41,540 nucleotides of DNA, from positions 172,645 to 214,184 of the forward strand of contig JAHJHG010000001.1 of the NCBI GenBank assembly GCA_018823885.1. The letters are read 5' to 3'. The notes beneath the pieces are model-generated. The model was not told the DNA's origin. It was given only the letters and a program-made list of their open reading frames with translations, and did not search any database. Within the stretch, counting starts at the first letter, position 1, and the number at the start of each line of letters is the position of its first letter. The DNA is from Patescibacteria group bacterium (GTDB lineage Bacteria; Patescibacteriota; Microgenomatia; UBA8517). The translations under genes and the position numbers were made by a program. Of the stretch, positions 26,220 to 36,479 are shown piece after piece.

Positions 26220-26804
26220 ATGCCAAATAAAAACCATCAAAAACGGTCCCGACAGATAATAAAAAGCTTTAAGGCAGACTCTCTCAAAAATCGCCCACTT
26301 GCCATAAAGATTGCTGATGCTTTAACCACTAAATTTGGAACTATTGGGTTTTTAATCATTAACCTAACCCTTTTTATAGTGTGGGTTCTGGTCAATAGCG
26401 GCAAAATACCAAGAATTCCTGTTTTTGATCCGTATCCATATGTCCTCTTGATAACCACCGTATCCTTAGAGGCAATTATCTTGGCCATCATTGTCCTTAT
26501 TAGCCAAAACAGAGAAGGATATATCAACACCATGAGAGATGAACTACAGCTTCATGTCAACCTATTAACAGAAAGAGAAATAACCAAAGTTCTTGTCCTC
26601 TTGAGAGAACTATTAAAGAAAAACAATATTAAAATATCAGATACAGAGCTTGATGACATGCTTAAAGACATTGACACTCCATATATCGAAAGAAAGCTTA
26701 AAGAGCAAATTGATGGAAAACCAAGTGCTTTCGCAAAAAATGTAACTGACCCTTTAGTTAAGGTAGGTGAAAAAGTCGGGAAATCTCTAACCCAACAAAA
26801 GTAG
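26220..26804 (+). CDS. DUF1003-family membrane protein
   Basis: ADALTTKFGTIGFLIINLTLFIVWVLVNSG...FDPYPYVLLITTVSLEAIILAIIVLISQNR. Confidence 0.88.
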   Translation: MPNKNHQKRSRQIIKSFKADSLKNRPLAIKIADALTTKFGTIGFLIINLTLFIVWVLVNSGKIPRIPVFDPYPYVLLITTVSLEAIILAIIVLISQNREGYINTMRDELQLHVNLLTEREITKVLVLLRELLKKNNIKISDTELDDMLKDIDTPYIERKLKEQIDGKPSAFAKNVTDPLVKVGEKVGKSLTQQK

Positions 26805-26806
26805 GC

Positions 26807-28492
26807 CTACATTTTTTCTGGACTCTCTATTCCAAGAAGCGTTAATCCGTTTTTTAACACACAGCCCGTTGACTCAGTAAGTTCAAGTCTTAGCCCCTCA
26901 TTCTCCCCCTCTATTATTCTGTGTTGATTGTAAAAATTGTTATACTTCTGAGCCAAGTCAAATAAATAGTTGCAAATTAGATTAGGTGAGTAATTTTTAG
27001 TCGCATCGATGATTACCTCAGGAAATCGGGCCAATGTGCGCACCAATAACAGCTCTTCGTTGTTTAATTTCTGTTTTTCCTTATTATTTTCTACCAAATC
27101 CTTTTTTGCTTTTTGAAGAATACTGTTTGTCCTTGCAATGGTATATTGAAGATACGGGGCGCTATTACCTTCTAAAACAAATAATTTTTCCCAATCAAAA
27201 ATTATGTCAGAAGAATAATGATGAGATAAATCGAAATATTTTATCGCTCCAATTCCAACCGCATTTGCAACCTTTTCAATTTCTTTTTTCGGTAACCCCC
27301 TACTTGTATCTGATTTATTAATTACCTTTCTTCCTCTTTTAATTGACTCTTCAAGAACTTCTTCCAGTTTAATTCCTTGTCCTTTTCTAGTTGACATCTT
27401 CCCATCCTTAAATCTAATCAATCCATGAGCGATGTGAACTAATTCCTCTCCTTTTATCCAGCCCAATAATTTTGCTGTTGCAAAAACTTGTCTAAAATGA
27501 AGTTTTTGCTCAGAACCAACTTCGTAAATGATTTTTCCCGGAGACCATTCCCCTAATCTATACTTAATTGTGGCCAGATCACGCGTAAAATACGTAGTTG
27601 CCCCATCACTTTTAAGTAGAATCGCAGGGGGAATACCTTCAAATTCAACAATTTCGGCTTCCCGGCTCTTTTTTGAAAGTTTTTTCTTTCTAATTTCATC
27701 AATTGCCTCCTGCATCTTGTCTTCGTAGAAACTCTCTCCATGCTCGTGGTCAAAGCTAACCCCAAGTATTTTGTATATTCGACCAAATTCGCTCTTTGAT
27801 GTTTTAACAATCGTTTCCCATATTTTTCTAGCCTCACTTTCGTCCTCTTCAAGTTTCCTAAACCATTTTCTAGCCTCATCCCACAATTCAGGATTCTCAT
27901 CGGCCTCTTTATTAAATTTAACATATAATTCTTCTAGATCATCTATTGAAAGTTCTTGAGCATTAAGGTTTTTGCTTGTTATTTGGTAAAGAAGAGTTCC
28001 AAACTGCGTTCCCCAATCCCCTAAATGATTATCGCCCACCACCTTATAGCCTAAAAAACCATATAAATTACAAAGAGACTGTCCAATAATAGTTGATCTT
28101 AAGTGACCTATTCCGAACCGCTTTGCTATATTTGGAGACGAATAATCAACGACAACTGTTTCCCCTTTTCCTTCTTGAGATGAACCATATCTGTCTTTTT
28201 CGCTCGTTATGGCCTTGAGATTAGAAAGCAAGACCTTTTCAGATAGGAAGAAATTAATAAATCCAGGCTCAACAGCTTCAATTTTTGAGACTATTTTAGC
28301 TAAGTCGTTATCCTTCAAAAGCTTCGCAACCACTTCTCTTGCATATTTGATCGGCTTAAGATCCTCTTTCTTCGCAATGATCATTGCGATATTTGTTGAA
28401 TAGTCACCATGCCCTTCCCTCTCTGGAGTTTCCAGGTAAATATGTTTTTCTCCAGTTGCCTTACTTAAGCCAAATAATATCTGATTCTTCAT
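26807..28492 (-). CDS. argS: Arginyl-tRNA synthetase
   Basis: VVDYSSPNIAKRFGIGHLRSTIIGQSLCNLYGFLGYKVVGDNHLGDWGTQFG; C-terminal anticodon-binding domain. Confidence 0.97.
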   Translation of the reverse strand: MKNQILFGLSKATGEKHIYLETPEREGHGDYSTNIAMIIAKKEDLKPIKYAREVVAKLLKDNDLAKIVSKIEAVEPGFINFFLSEKVLLSNLKAITSEKDRYGSSQEGKGETVVVDYSSPNIAKRFGIGHLRSTIIGQSLCNLYGFLGYKVVGDNHLGDWGTQFGTLLYQITSKNLNAQELSIDDLEELYVKFNKEADENPELWDEARKWFRKLEEDESEARKIWETIVKTSKSEFGRIYKILGVSFDHEHGESFYEDKMQEAIDEIRKKKLSKKSREAEIVEFEGIPPAILLKSDGATTYFTRDLATIKYRLGEWSPGKIIYEVGSEQKLHFRQVFATAKLLGWIKGEELVHIAHGLIRFKDGKMSTRKGQGIKLEEVLEESIKRGRKVINKSDTSRGLPKKEIEKVANAVGIGAIKYFDLSHHYSSDIIFDWEKLFVLEGNSAPYLQYTIARTNSILQKAKKDLVENNKEKQKLNNEELLLVRTLARFPEVIIDATKNYSPNLICNYLFDLAQKYNNFYNQHRIIEGENEGLRLELTESTGCVLKNGLTLLGIESPEKM

Positions 28493-28678
28493 AGTTTTAT
28501 TCTACTACCTATTTCATAATAATTTCCATTCCAGAAAGAAAGATGTCGTGTTTTTCAGATTATAAGCCCAATAAATTAAAGCGTAAATAAAATATACATA
28601 CCCTTGACTTCTTTTGACAGCTATGCATAAATCTATGTTAGGCAATCTTAGGTATTTGAGGCTAAAAACTGTCCAAAC

Positions 28679-31600
28679 ATGTCACTGTCCACACGAAGTC
28701 TATTTACTATAATACAGGCTGCTGAGATTCTTGGTGTTTCCCCAAAAACAATAAGGAGACTTAAAAGCAAAGGAATTGTTAGTCCCCAGAGAGGAAGTAA
28801 TCGCCAAATACTCCTTTCTATCAAAGATCTCGATATACTGCGCAATGTTCTAAAAAAACCCCTTGACAGCAAAACATATTCTGTTGCTGATACAGCTAAA
28901 ATACTCGGTGTTTCAAAAGACACCATACGTCGCTGGGAAAAGGAAGAAAAATTGGAATCGATAAGAACGACTGGTGGGCACAGAAGATTCGCGACAGAAG
29001 CGATACGAGGGGTAAAGGAGAAAAAATATCAGCCACAGACAAAAATTACTATTCCCCCTCAGGAAATAATTAAAGTTATTGATTATCCTTTTCCCAGTTC
29101 TCCCCCATTTTCCTCAGAGCACTATATATTTAACCTAAAAATGATATCTTTTATGGTATTAAGTACCCTTTTGATAACTATAGCAATGGGTCCTGCATTC
29201 ATTGCTTCCAAGCTTACTCTTTTACAACATGGCATTAATCAGCTTCAAACACAACTGACTCAGATCACAAGAGAAGAAGAAGGATATCCTGTCGGGAATC
29301 TTGCTGCCGTCCTATCTTCCTCAGAGGGTGTTTATGAAGGCGATGTTCAGATAGTAGGACAAGTTTTAATTACTGGACAAAGTATTTTTGAAGAGTACGT
29401 TAAATTCAAGAAAGGTGCTGAATTCGGTTCTTCCCCCTTGATAATAGACAGTGTAGGGAACTTAACCACTGACCAGAATATAACTACCGAAAGTCTCGTC
29501 GTGGAAGGAGACATTAGCTTAAGTAGGTTATCTGTTGCTGGTAATGAAATTATTAATTCCTCAGGCAAAATTCCAGCTATAAATAACTTGTATTTTGAAA
29601 GTTTGAGTGGGAAAAGCCTAACAGATGTTGATGCCCATCATCTCAATGGTGTGGCTGCCTCATCATTTTTAAGAAGTGATCAGGTAGACACAGCTGAAGC
29701 AACCATTAACTTCACGGCTTCACCCGGAAGCACCAATGTAAATGGAGGACCGGTATATATTAATCCTGCTGCATCCACCTCAAACTATACCCTCTTTGGT
29801 ATTGCTCTTGGAGGCTCACAGAGATTTAAAGTAGATGCAGAAGGAGACATAGTGGCATCAGGCGATATTCAAATATCTTCCGCTGGTAAGCAGTTCAAAC
29901 TATCAACAAATACATCAGATCCAACTGCATTAGGCTCAGGTTCTCTTTACTTTAACACCTCTTCAAGTAAGTTAAGAGTATATACAGGCAGTAGTTGGAG
30001 TGATATTTCGGGCGATATGACTGGTAGCGGTACGGCAAACTATCTTACTAAATGGACAGCTTCAAACACTCTAGGAGATTCCGTTATTCAAGAATCATCT
30101 GGACAAATAGGAATAGGCATCTCCCCCTCCCAAACTCTTGATGTTAATGGTGATATTAGAATACGAGGTGGAGAAATATATCTTGACGGTCTTTCAACTT
30201 CCTCTTCAACCACCGATGGAACAATCTATTTTGATACTGATGACAACAACCTTTATCTCTATGCAAACAGTGCGTTTAATAAAGTTGGTTCTGATTTAAC
30301 AAAATACACTGCCAATAATGCTTCTCTTGCTGATGGTGGCTATCTTGAAGTGGCTCATAATGAAGGAACAAATGACATTATGATTTCGGGCTGGATATAC
30401 GACGGTAGTAAATATATCGAAATAGATGACCATGCTCAAACAACCCTAAATATCCAAGATCCAAATCTCATCGGATGGTACAAAATGGAAGAAGCATCAG
30501 GAGATCTTGATAACGCCGAAGGAACTGCTCCACGAGATTTGATAGACAAGGGCACACCCACTTACGCACAAACAGGGCACATCAATAGCGCTATTTCTCT
30601 TGATGGTACAAGTGATTATTTTTGTACAGGCACAGACACTACTTGTGCAGATAATAATGATTTCGATTTTGGTTCCAGTTCATTTTCCATTGGAGGTTGG
30701 TTTAAACACGACACCATATCAACAAATAGCGATTATATAGCCGTGAAGTATTCTGATACTGCGTCAGTTGACTCTGGAGATGGAGATGATGGTGCCATTA
30801 CTGTCTCCGTAAACACCAATATCAATACCACTGATCTTATTTCCGCGAGATCTTGTACGGAAGGTGGGGATGCTGTTAATTATAATGTTTCCGCTTTAAC
30901 CAGCACTACTGCCACTCTTACTTCTACTCCCTCCGCAGGTTGTCTTGCAATTGGTGACGAGGTTTTATTAATCAATCTTCAAGGAGGAACTTCTGCCTAT
31001 TCTAATGTTGGTAATTATGAAACATTAAGAATTCAAAGTATTGCTGGTGCCGTCGTCACTTTTACTACCTCAAAATTAAATTATTATGGAGATGGTGCTA
31101 GTGATGACACCAACCTTGGAACAGCAATAGGCACACAACGAGTTATGCTTCAAAGAGTGCCGAATTATACTTCTGTTACTGTTAATGATGCCATTAATTT
31201 CTATCCTGATGATTACGCTGGGTCTAAGGGTGGAGTGATGTTCTTTAGGGCTACTGGGGCTGTTGCTATCAATGGAACAGGAAAGATCCATGCCGACGCC
31301 AAAGGATATCGAGCAGGAATTGAAGGAAGTGGGAATTTCCTGGGTGGAGGTGGAGGTGAAGCCTTCTGTGGCCCCACGGGCACGGCCGGAGGAGACGGTG
31401 GTGACTACAACGCCCGAGATGGCGGCAATGGTAGCTGTGGTGGAGGTGGCGGAAGCGGTGTGGATGATACTGCCCAAGGTACTCCAGGCACAGGTTCCGC
31501 ATCTGCCGGCGGTGCTGGAGGTGGAGGTGGAGCAGCCGAAGATGGTAATAGTACTGGTAATGGTTACGGTGGAGGCGGTGCTGGAGGTGGATACGGCACT

Positions 31601-33718
31601 ATTGGATACAAAGGGACTAATTATAACAGTGGAGGTACACCAGGCGATGGCGGAACAAACAATTCTGGCGATGGCGGAAAAGGATATGGATCCGTAGATA
31701 ACCAATACGGTGGTATGGGTGGAGGTGGAGGCACCTATGGTGATGTTAATTTGACTGATCTGTTCTTTGGCTCCGGTGGTGGAGCTGGTGGTGATGGGGA
31801 TTCATATGTTGATGGTTCTCTAGAGGGTGGTAACGGTGGAGATGGAGGAGGAATTGTTTACATTGCAGCTGATTCAATCACCGTCAATGGCTTCTTAAGT
31901 AATAATGGCGGCAACGGTAGTGTCGGAGAAAGCAGAGGAGGAGGTGGTGGAGGTGGTGCTGGCGGATCATTGAAATTGATCAGCGACACGATAAATTTAG
32001 GTACAAGCAAAGTCACAGCCACTGGAGGTACAGGAGGCAATACATCTTACGCTGACGGTGGCGCTGGTGGAGATGGACGAATCCATGCTGACTATGTCAC
32101 TTCAACATCAGGAGACAGCGATCCTGTTTATGATAGTTCCCAGGTTTCTGCTAGTGCCGGAGGTTACAAGCTCTATATGGAATCGGATGGTGATATAACT
32201 TTTGCCATTGATGATGATCAAAACTCCTTCCCTGAAGATTCAACTACTACCACACCCGCTAATTACGACGACAATAGTTGGCATCATTTAGCTGTGGTTA
32301 AAAGCGGTTCATCCTATATCAAAATATATATCGATGGTCTGGAAATGGCCGCAGATTACTCCATAGCCGCAAACACCTCTATTTCCAATGATGATCCTTT
32401 CTATCTTGGAGTTGATTCAGACGGTTCATCCAATCCATGGCAAGGATTATTGGACGAGATGTTTGTATTATCCCGAGATCTTTCTGCAGGAGAGGTGGGA
32501 GAATTATATCGGTCCAATAGTCGCTTTTATATTGAACAAACCGATAACAATACTGTCAGGATGTATAATTACACAGGTGAAACGCAAAATATTCGCTTAG
32601 ATGTTCTTGTTTTTGGGGCAGATTTAGCCGAATGGTATCCAACAAATGATGATTCCATTGAGGCTGGAGATGTTGTTAAAACGATAAGCGAAAAGGATAA
32701 ATATGGTGTGCCCAAAATGGCTAAAACAAATATCAAAGGTGACAATAAAGCAATTGGTATAATCTCTACAAGGGCGGGACAAGAATTGGGTTTGCCTGGT
32801 CTAGACAGACGCCTCGTTGCCCTTTCAGGTAGAGTACCAGTAAAGGTTGACCCCGATTCCCCAACTATTTCTGCTGGTGACTTCATTACAGCCTCAGATA
32901 ATCCAGGATATGCCAGAAAAGCAGAATCCGGTGATTACTATGTAGGCAAATCCCTTGCCTACTGGGAACCGGAATCTGAAAATTCAATGGTTACCGTCTT
33001 TTTGACTTTAGGTTTCTTGTATACCAACCTTAATCAAGACCCAAACCAAACAACAACTACTGATATAGAAAACGTAGAACTTAATCAAGAACAAACCGAT
33101 ACAGACCTACCTTGTATTAATTACTCCTACGAAGAAAGAATTAAATTGTTGGAAGAAAGCCTCGAGAAGTTAGATGAACAAGTATCCGGACTTACAGACC
33201 TTTACTTTTCGTCTGTATCCCTAAATGGAGTAGATAGTGATACTTACTCATCCTCAATAGATTCCCTGGTCGTTCTTGGTAAAAGTACTCTAGGAGATAC
33301 TTTCATAAATGGAAAATTGAACGTAGGCACGCTCTCTTTTGATAACCTTACTTCCTCAATTGACGCCATCGGTGTTTTAAAAATTCAGCCTTTGGCTTTA
33401 GGAAATATCGAATTTATGGACGGACTGGTAACAATAAACACCTCAGGCAATATGATCGTCAATGAAATAGCGGCCAAAAAGTACAAAGTCTCAGGCAACT
33501 CTGCAGGCTCAGATTATATTAATTCAGGACATACGGGCGTATGGGTTGAAACAGACGCTGTACACCCCAACTCTTTAATCTTTATCACACCAACAACGAT
33601 TACTGATTCCCCCCTATCCGTAACTGAAAAGTCCTCTAGTTCCGGCTTTAGAGTGGAAACAGAAAAACCAGTAGATAAAGATATTCACTTTGACTGGTGG
33701 ATAATCGAAAGCGAGTAA
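28679..33718 (+). CDS. Membrane-anchored fibre-like protein (paralog): two N-terminal MerR/IS607-type HTHs, one TM, beta repeats, LamG domain interrupted by Gly-rich insertion, peptidase-G2-like region, C-terminal beta module
   Basis: HTH1 FTIIQAAEILGVSPKTIRRLKSKGIVSPQRG; HTH2 YSVADTAKILGVSKDTIRRWEKEEKLESIRTTGGHRRF; TM FNLKMISFMVLSTLLITIAMG (~29129-29191); LamG halves around poly-Gly; ADLAEWYPTNDDSIEAGDVV...ALSGRVPVKVDPDSPTISAGDFITASDNPGYARKA. Confidence 0.92.
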   Translation: MSLSTRSLFTIIQAAEILGVSPKTIRRLKSKGIVSPQRGSNRQILLSIKDLDILRNVLKKPLDSKTYSVADTAKILGVSKDTIRRWEKEEKLESIRTTGGHRRFATEAIRGVKEKKYQPQTKITIPPQEIIKVIDYPFPSSPPFSSEHYIFNLKMISFMVLSTLLITIAMGPAFIASKLTLLQHGINQLQTQLTQITREEEGYPVGNLAAVLSSSEGVYEGDVQIVGQVLITGQSIFEEYVKFKKGAEFGSSPLIIDSVGNLTTDQNITTESLVVEGDISLSRLSVAGNEIINSSGKIPAINNLYFESLSGKSLTDVDAHHLNGVAASSFLRSDQVDTAEATINFTASPGSTNVNGGPVYINPAASTSNYTLFGIALGGSQRFKVDAEGDIVASGDIQISSAGKQFKLSTNTSDPTALGSGSLYFNTSSSKLRVYTGSSWSDISGDMTGSGTANYLTKWTASNTLGDSVIQESSGQIGIGISPSQTLDVNGDIRIRGGEIYLDGLSTSSSTTDGTIYFDTDDNNLYLYANSAFNKVGSDLTKYTANNASLADGGYLEVAHNEGTNDIMISGWIYDGSKYIEIDDHAQTTLNIQDPNLIGWYKMEEASGDLDNAEGTAPRDLIDKGTPTYAQTGHINSAISLDGTSDYFCTGTDTTCADNNDFDFGSSSFSIGGWFKHDTISTNSDYIAVKYSDTASVDSGDGDDGAITVSVNTNINTTDLISARSCTEGGDAVNYNVSALTSTTATLTSTPSAGCLAIGDEVLLINLQGGTSAYSNVGNYETLRIQSIAGAVVTFTTSKLNYYGDGASDDTNLGTAIGTQRVMLQRVPNYTSVTVNDAINFYPDDYAGSKGGVMFFRATGAVAINGTGKIHADAKGYRAGIEGSGNFLGGGGGEAFCGPTGTAGGDGGDYNARDGGNGSCGGGGGSGVDDTAQGTPGTGSASAGGAGGGGGAAEDGNSTGNGYGGGGAGGGYGTIGYKGTNYNSGGTPGDGGTNNSGDGGKGYGSVDNQYGGMGGGGGTYGDVNLTDLFFGSGGGAGGDGDSYVDGSLEGGNGGDGGGIVYIAADSITVNGFLSNNGGNGSVGESRGGGGGGGAGGSLKLISDTINLGTSKVTATGGTGGNTSYADGGAGGDGRIHADYVTSTSGDSDPVYDSSQVSASAGGYKLYMESDGDITFAIDDDQNSFPEDSTTTTPANYDDNSWHHLAVVKSGSSYIKIYIDGLEMAADYSIAANTSISNDDPFYLGVDSDGSSNPWQGLLDEMFVLSRDLSAGEVGELYRSNSRFYIEQTDNNTVRMYNYTGETQNIRLDVLVFGADLAEWYPTNDDSIEAGDVVKTISEKDKYGVPKMAKTNIKGDNKAIGIISTRAGQELGLPGLDRRLVALSGRVPVKVDPDSPTISAGDFITASDNPGYARKAESGDYYVGKSLAYWEPESENSMVTVFLTLGFLYTNLNQDPNQTTTTDIENVELNQEQTDTDLPCINYSYEERIKLLEESLEKLDEQVSGLTDLYFSSVSLNGVDSDTYSSSIDSLVVLGKSTLGDTFINGKLNVGTLSFDNLTSSIDAIGVLKIQPLALGNIEFMDGLVTINTSGNMIVNEIAAKKYKVSGNSAGSDYINSGHTGVWVETDAVHPNSLIFITPTTITDSPLSVTEKSSSSGFRVETEKPVDKDIHFDWWIIESE

Positions 33719-33757
33719 AATCTTAACTTTTCCACTAAGTTCCTAATCTCAAATCTA

Positions 33758-34639
33758 TTATTCAATCCACCAACTTTTTCCATCTGATATAACTTCAACG
33801 TCTCTATCCTCATCTGTTCTTTTTACCTGAACACCATATTCTTTCAACAAATCAAGAATTTCTTTGTGAGGGTGACCAAAGCTATTCTTACCTACTGAGA
33901 TAACAACCACCTCGGGTGTGGTTGCATCAAGCAATTCTTTAGTCAAACCATTCTTAGAACCATGGTGAGGTACTTTGATATATTCCACGTCTCGCACATT
34001 ACCTGTCTGTATTATCTTCTCGATAATTTTGGGGCCGATATCCCCCGCGAGAAGGGCATCGAACTCACCTAGTCTCAAATTAGCCACGACGGAAAAGTCA
34101 TTAGAATCTTTTTTTGACGTAAATGCGCCCAGAATATTACCTCTAGGGGTACCACCGGCGGCGATTTGAAAATCTTCTGTTGGCCAGACTATATCTAAAT
34201 ATAGCAAACCTGACCTGATAGCCATACCTGTAGTGGGATTTATCACTTGTACACCACTACCCCCTACCATACTTATTAGCGCTTCATATGCCTGACTGCT
34301 AGAATCAAGGCTAGTAGCTATGAAGCGTTCTACTTGGAACCGCTTGAAAACCTCGCTAAGCCCACCAAAATGATCAAGCTGAGGATGAGACAATAAAACC
34401 ACTTCTATTTTCCTATCCCAGAAAGGAATATGTCTACCCAAACAGTCAAGTACTTTATTTGTTGCTCCCCCATCAATTAATATCTGTGTTGTTCCATAGG
34501 TTGCCAAAATCGCATCTCCTTGGCCCACATCACAAGCAATCAAATGCAGTTTCTTTTCCGGATAGACAATTACTGCCATCCATATGACAATCAGAGTTAA
34601 GCTCAAGCCCAAAAATATGTTTTTCCAAAGTACCTTCAT
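33758..34639 (-). CDS. ComEC C-terminal-type metallo-beta-lactamase-fold protein
   Basis: LHLIACDVGQGDAILATYGTTQILIDGG...VVLLSHPQLDHFGGLSEV...KVPHHGSKNGL; start at internal Met giving ATGA overlap with upstream gene. Confidence 0.92.
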   Translation of the reverse strand: MKVLWKNIFLGLSLTLIVIWMAVIVYPEKKLHLIACDVGQGDAILATYGTTQILIDGGATNKVLDCLGRHIPFWDRKIEVVLLSHPQLDHFGGLSEVFKRFQVERFIATSLDSSSQAYEALISMVGGSGVQVINPTTGMAIRSGLLYLDIVWPTEDFQIAAGGTPRGNILGAFTSKKDSNDFSVVANLRLGEFDALLAGDIGPKIIEKIIQTGNVRDVEYIKVPHHGSKNGLTKELLDATTPEVVVISVGKNSFGHPHKEILDLLKEYGVQVKRTDEDRDVEVISDGKSWWIE

Positions 34640-35700
34640 CCAAATACTCCTACAATCCAAACAAACCACGTTGTTAATGGATAAGAAAGAAAAATAATCG
34701 CTTTACCCACAATTACTGAGGCTAAGCCAATAATACCGCCAATTCCCCCAATGATGGTAATCGGTGCTATTGTCCAGAGAACAAGAGCATTAACAAGAGG
34801 CGAAAGGAGGCTAAGTTGACCAAAAGTGGCAAAAAGAATTGGTGCTACTCCAATCTGTGCGGCCAAAGAAGTTGATAATCCTTCCCTGAAAATACCAGGC
34901 ACAAATCGTATCAAGCTTGAAATTTTCCTTTCAAAAAGCATTAAGGATGCTGTCGCAACAAAGGAAAGAATAAACCCTAAATCAGTTATCCAGTCAGGTT
35001 TAACAATAATCATTAAGCCAGCCGAAAGAAATAGTGCCCTGCTTGCAGCCTGCAGCCTACCAAAAGCCTGGGCAGTAAAAGCTACTGAGCCCATAATTGC
35101 CGCTCTTACTATTGGCGCATCAAACCCTGAAAGTAAAGAATATATCCACACTCCTACCAAAGCTAGCGGTATCGCCTTTCTCCTTGGTAACAATATGATC
35201 AAAATTCCAATCAAGAAACTGGCAACAAGGGTCACATTCATACCCGAGGCAACAACAACATGAGCCGTACCAGTTTTCTTAAGCGCTTCCCAGAAACCTG
35301 CCAGCAAGCCCGCTTTTGAACCCAAAGTTAATCCTGCCAAAAGAGAGGCATGCGGCTCTGGCAATGATTTTTGATATACTCTGATAATATTATTTCTAGT
35401 TTTATAGAGTATTCCGGTTACTGGTTCTAAACTAATCAGTTTTGGATCATTAAGTTTTCCGTCTCGTACTATCCCTTCAACAACAACTTTGTCCCCGTAA
35501 CCAATCTCTGGATAATTTGGCAAATAAATTTTCAAACCGACAAGGATTAATCTTTGAGAAGTGTCGTATTTTATTGGTTCCGACGAAACCTTTGTTGAAA
35601 TTTTTATTTTATCCCCGTCAGAATAAACAGGTCTTGTTGTCATTACACGGACAAAAATTAATAGGACAAGGATGATCCAAAAAACATATCGCATTAACAC
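34636..35700 (-). CDS. comEC: ComEC/Rec2 competence membrane-channel portion
   Basis: LPEPHASLLAGLTLGSKAGL...TGTAHVVVASGMNVTLVASFL...SGFDAPIVRAAIMGSVAFTAQAFGR...DLGFILSFVATASLMLF. Confidence 0.93.
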   Translation of the reverse strand: MLMRYVFWIILVLLIFVRVMTTRPVYSDGDKIKISTKVSSEPIKYDTSQRLILVGLKIYLPNYPEIGYGDKVVVEGIVRDGKLNDPKLISLEPVTGILYKTRNNIIRVYQKSLPEPHASLLAGLTLGSKAGLLAGFWEALKKTGTAHVVVASGMNVTLVASFLIGILIILLPRRKAIPLALVGVWIYSLLSGFDAPIVRAAIMGSVAFTAQAFGRLQAASRALFLSAGLMIIVKPDWITDLGFILSFVATASLMLFERKISSLIRFVPGIFREGLSTSLAAQIGVAPILFATFGQLSLLSPLVNALVLWTIAPITIIGGIGGIIGLASVIVGKAIIFLSYPLTTWFVWIVGVFG

Positions 35701-35796
35701 TTTAATTCAAAAAAAGGATTAATAAAAACAAAAAATAATCAATGATTTTTCGCCTTTAATAAAATCTATTAATCATTGATTACTAGAAAATTAAAA

Positions 35797-36465
35797 TTAA
35801 TAAATTGACAGTTTATCTTTATTGGTTTCGTAAACATTGGTCTTTAAAATCTTCTTATTTAGTAATTCTTCAACTGATGAGTACGGCCTTTGTTCAATAA
35901 TGTTTTGGGCTGTAACAGGGCCAATTCCCCATAGTGACTCTAGTTCTTTTTGGCTTGCAGTGTTAACGTTTACCATTTTAGTAATACTACTCTCCCCGAC
36001 CGATGATACACTTTGATATCCAGCTACACTATTAGCACTCGATCCATTTATTTGCTCATTAACTCTTGGTATATATATTTTTTGACCATCTAATATTTTT
36101 GCGGCGCGATTTAATGTTTTTTCCATCCAATCTCTATCCGCATCTGCCGAAATTCCACCGGCGGCGATTAACGCATCTTCAACTCTTGCATTAACTGAAA
36201 GTTTATAAACACCAGGAGTTTCAACTGCTCCAGAAACTTCTATCACAACTTCTCCGGAATTGTTGCCCTCGACGTCTGTGGAAGATTCTAAGACCTCTAC
36301 ACTTGAAGAATAAAGGCTATCCTTGTTTTTAAAAAGAAACACCCCTAAGCCAATTAGGATAACACCAACTAGAAGAAGCAATATCTGATAGCGATATTTT
36401 AAAAGTATCCCTTCCCAATCTATATTAAAGCCGTTTTCTTCTTGAAGATTTGGTTTAGGCAGCAT
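35797..36465 (-). CDS. ComEA-like protein: TM, SLBB domain and helix-hairpin-helix
   Basis: VVIEVSGAVETPGVYKLSVNARVEDALIAAGGI and VNVNTASQKELESLWGIGPVTAQNIIEQRPYSSVEELL. Confidence 0.94.
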   Translation of the reverse strand: MLPKPNLQEENGFNIDWEGILLKYRYQILLLLVGVILIGLGVFLFKNKDSLYSSSVEVLESSTDVEGNNSGEVVIEVSGAVETPGVYKLSVNARVEDALIAAGGISADADRDWMEKTLNRAAKILDGQKIYIPRVNEQINGSSANSVAGYQSVSSVGESSITKMVNVNTASQKELESLWGIGPVTAQNIIEQRPYSSVEELLNKKILKTNVYETNKDKLSIY

Positions 36466-36479
36466 GAGAGCGTTAATCT

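Noticed and set aside
31076-31705. 209-aa minus-strand and overlapping 144-aa plus-strand (31263-31697) ORFs
   Set aside because: Shadow frames of the Gly-rich (GGN) repeats of the 28679 gene; low-complexity Ser/Thr/Ile or Val/Glu/Ala translations.
19044-33718. Prophage interpretation of the fibre genes
   Set aside because: No capsid, terminase, portal, tail-tube or lysis genes; fibres have HTH heads and TMs and sit among housekeeping genes.
34826-35263. 145-aa plus-strand ORF
   Set aside because: Antisense to well-supported ComEC membrane domain.
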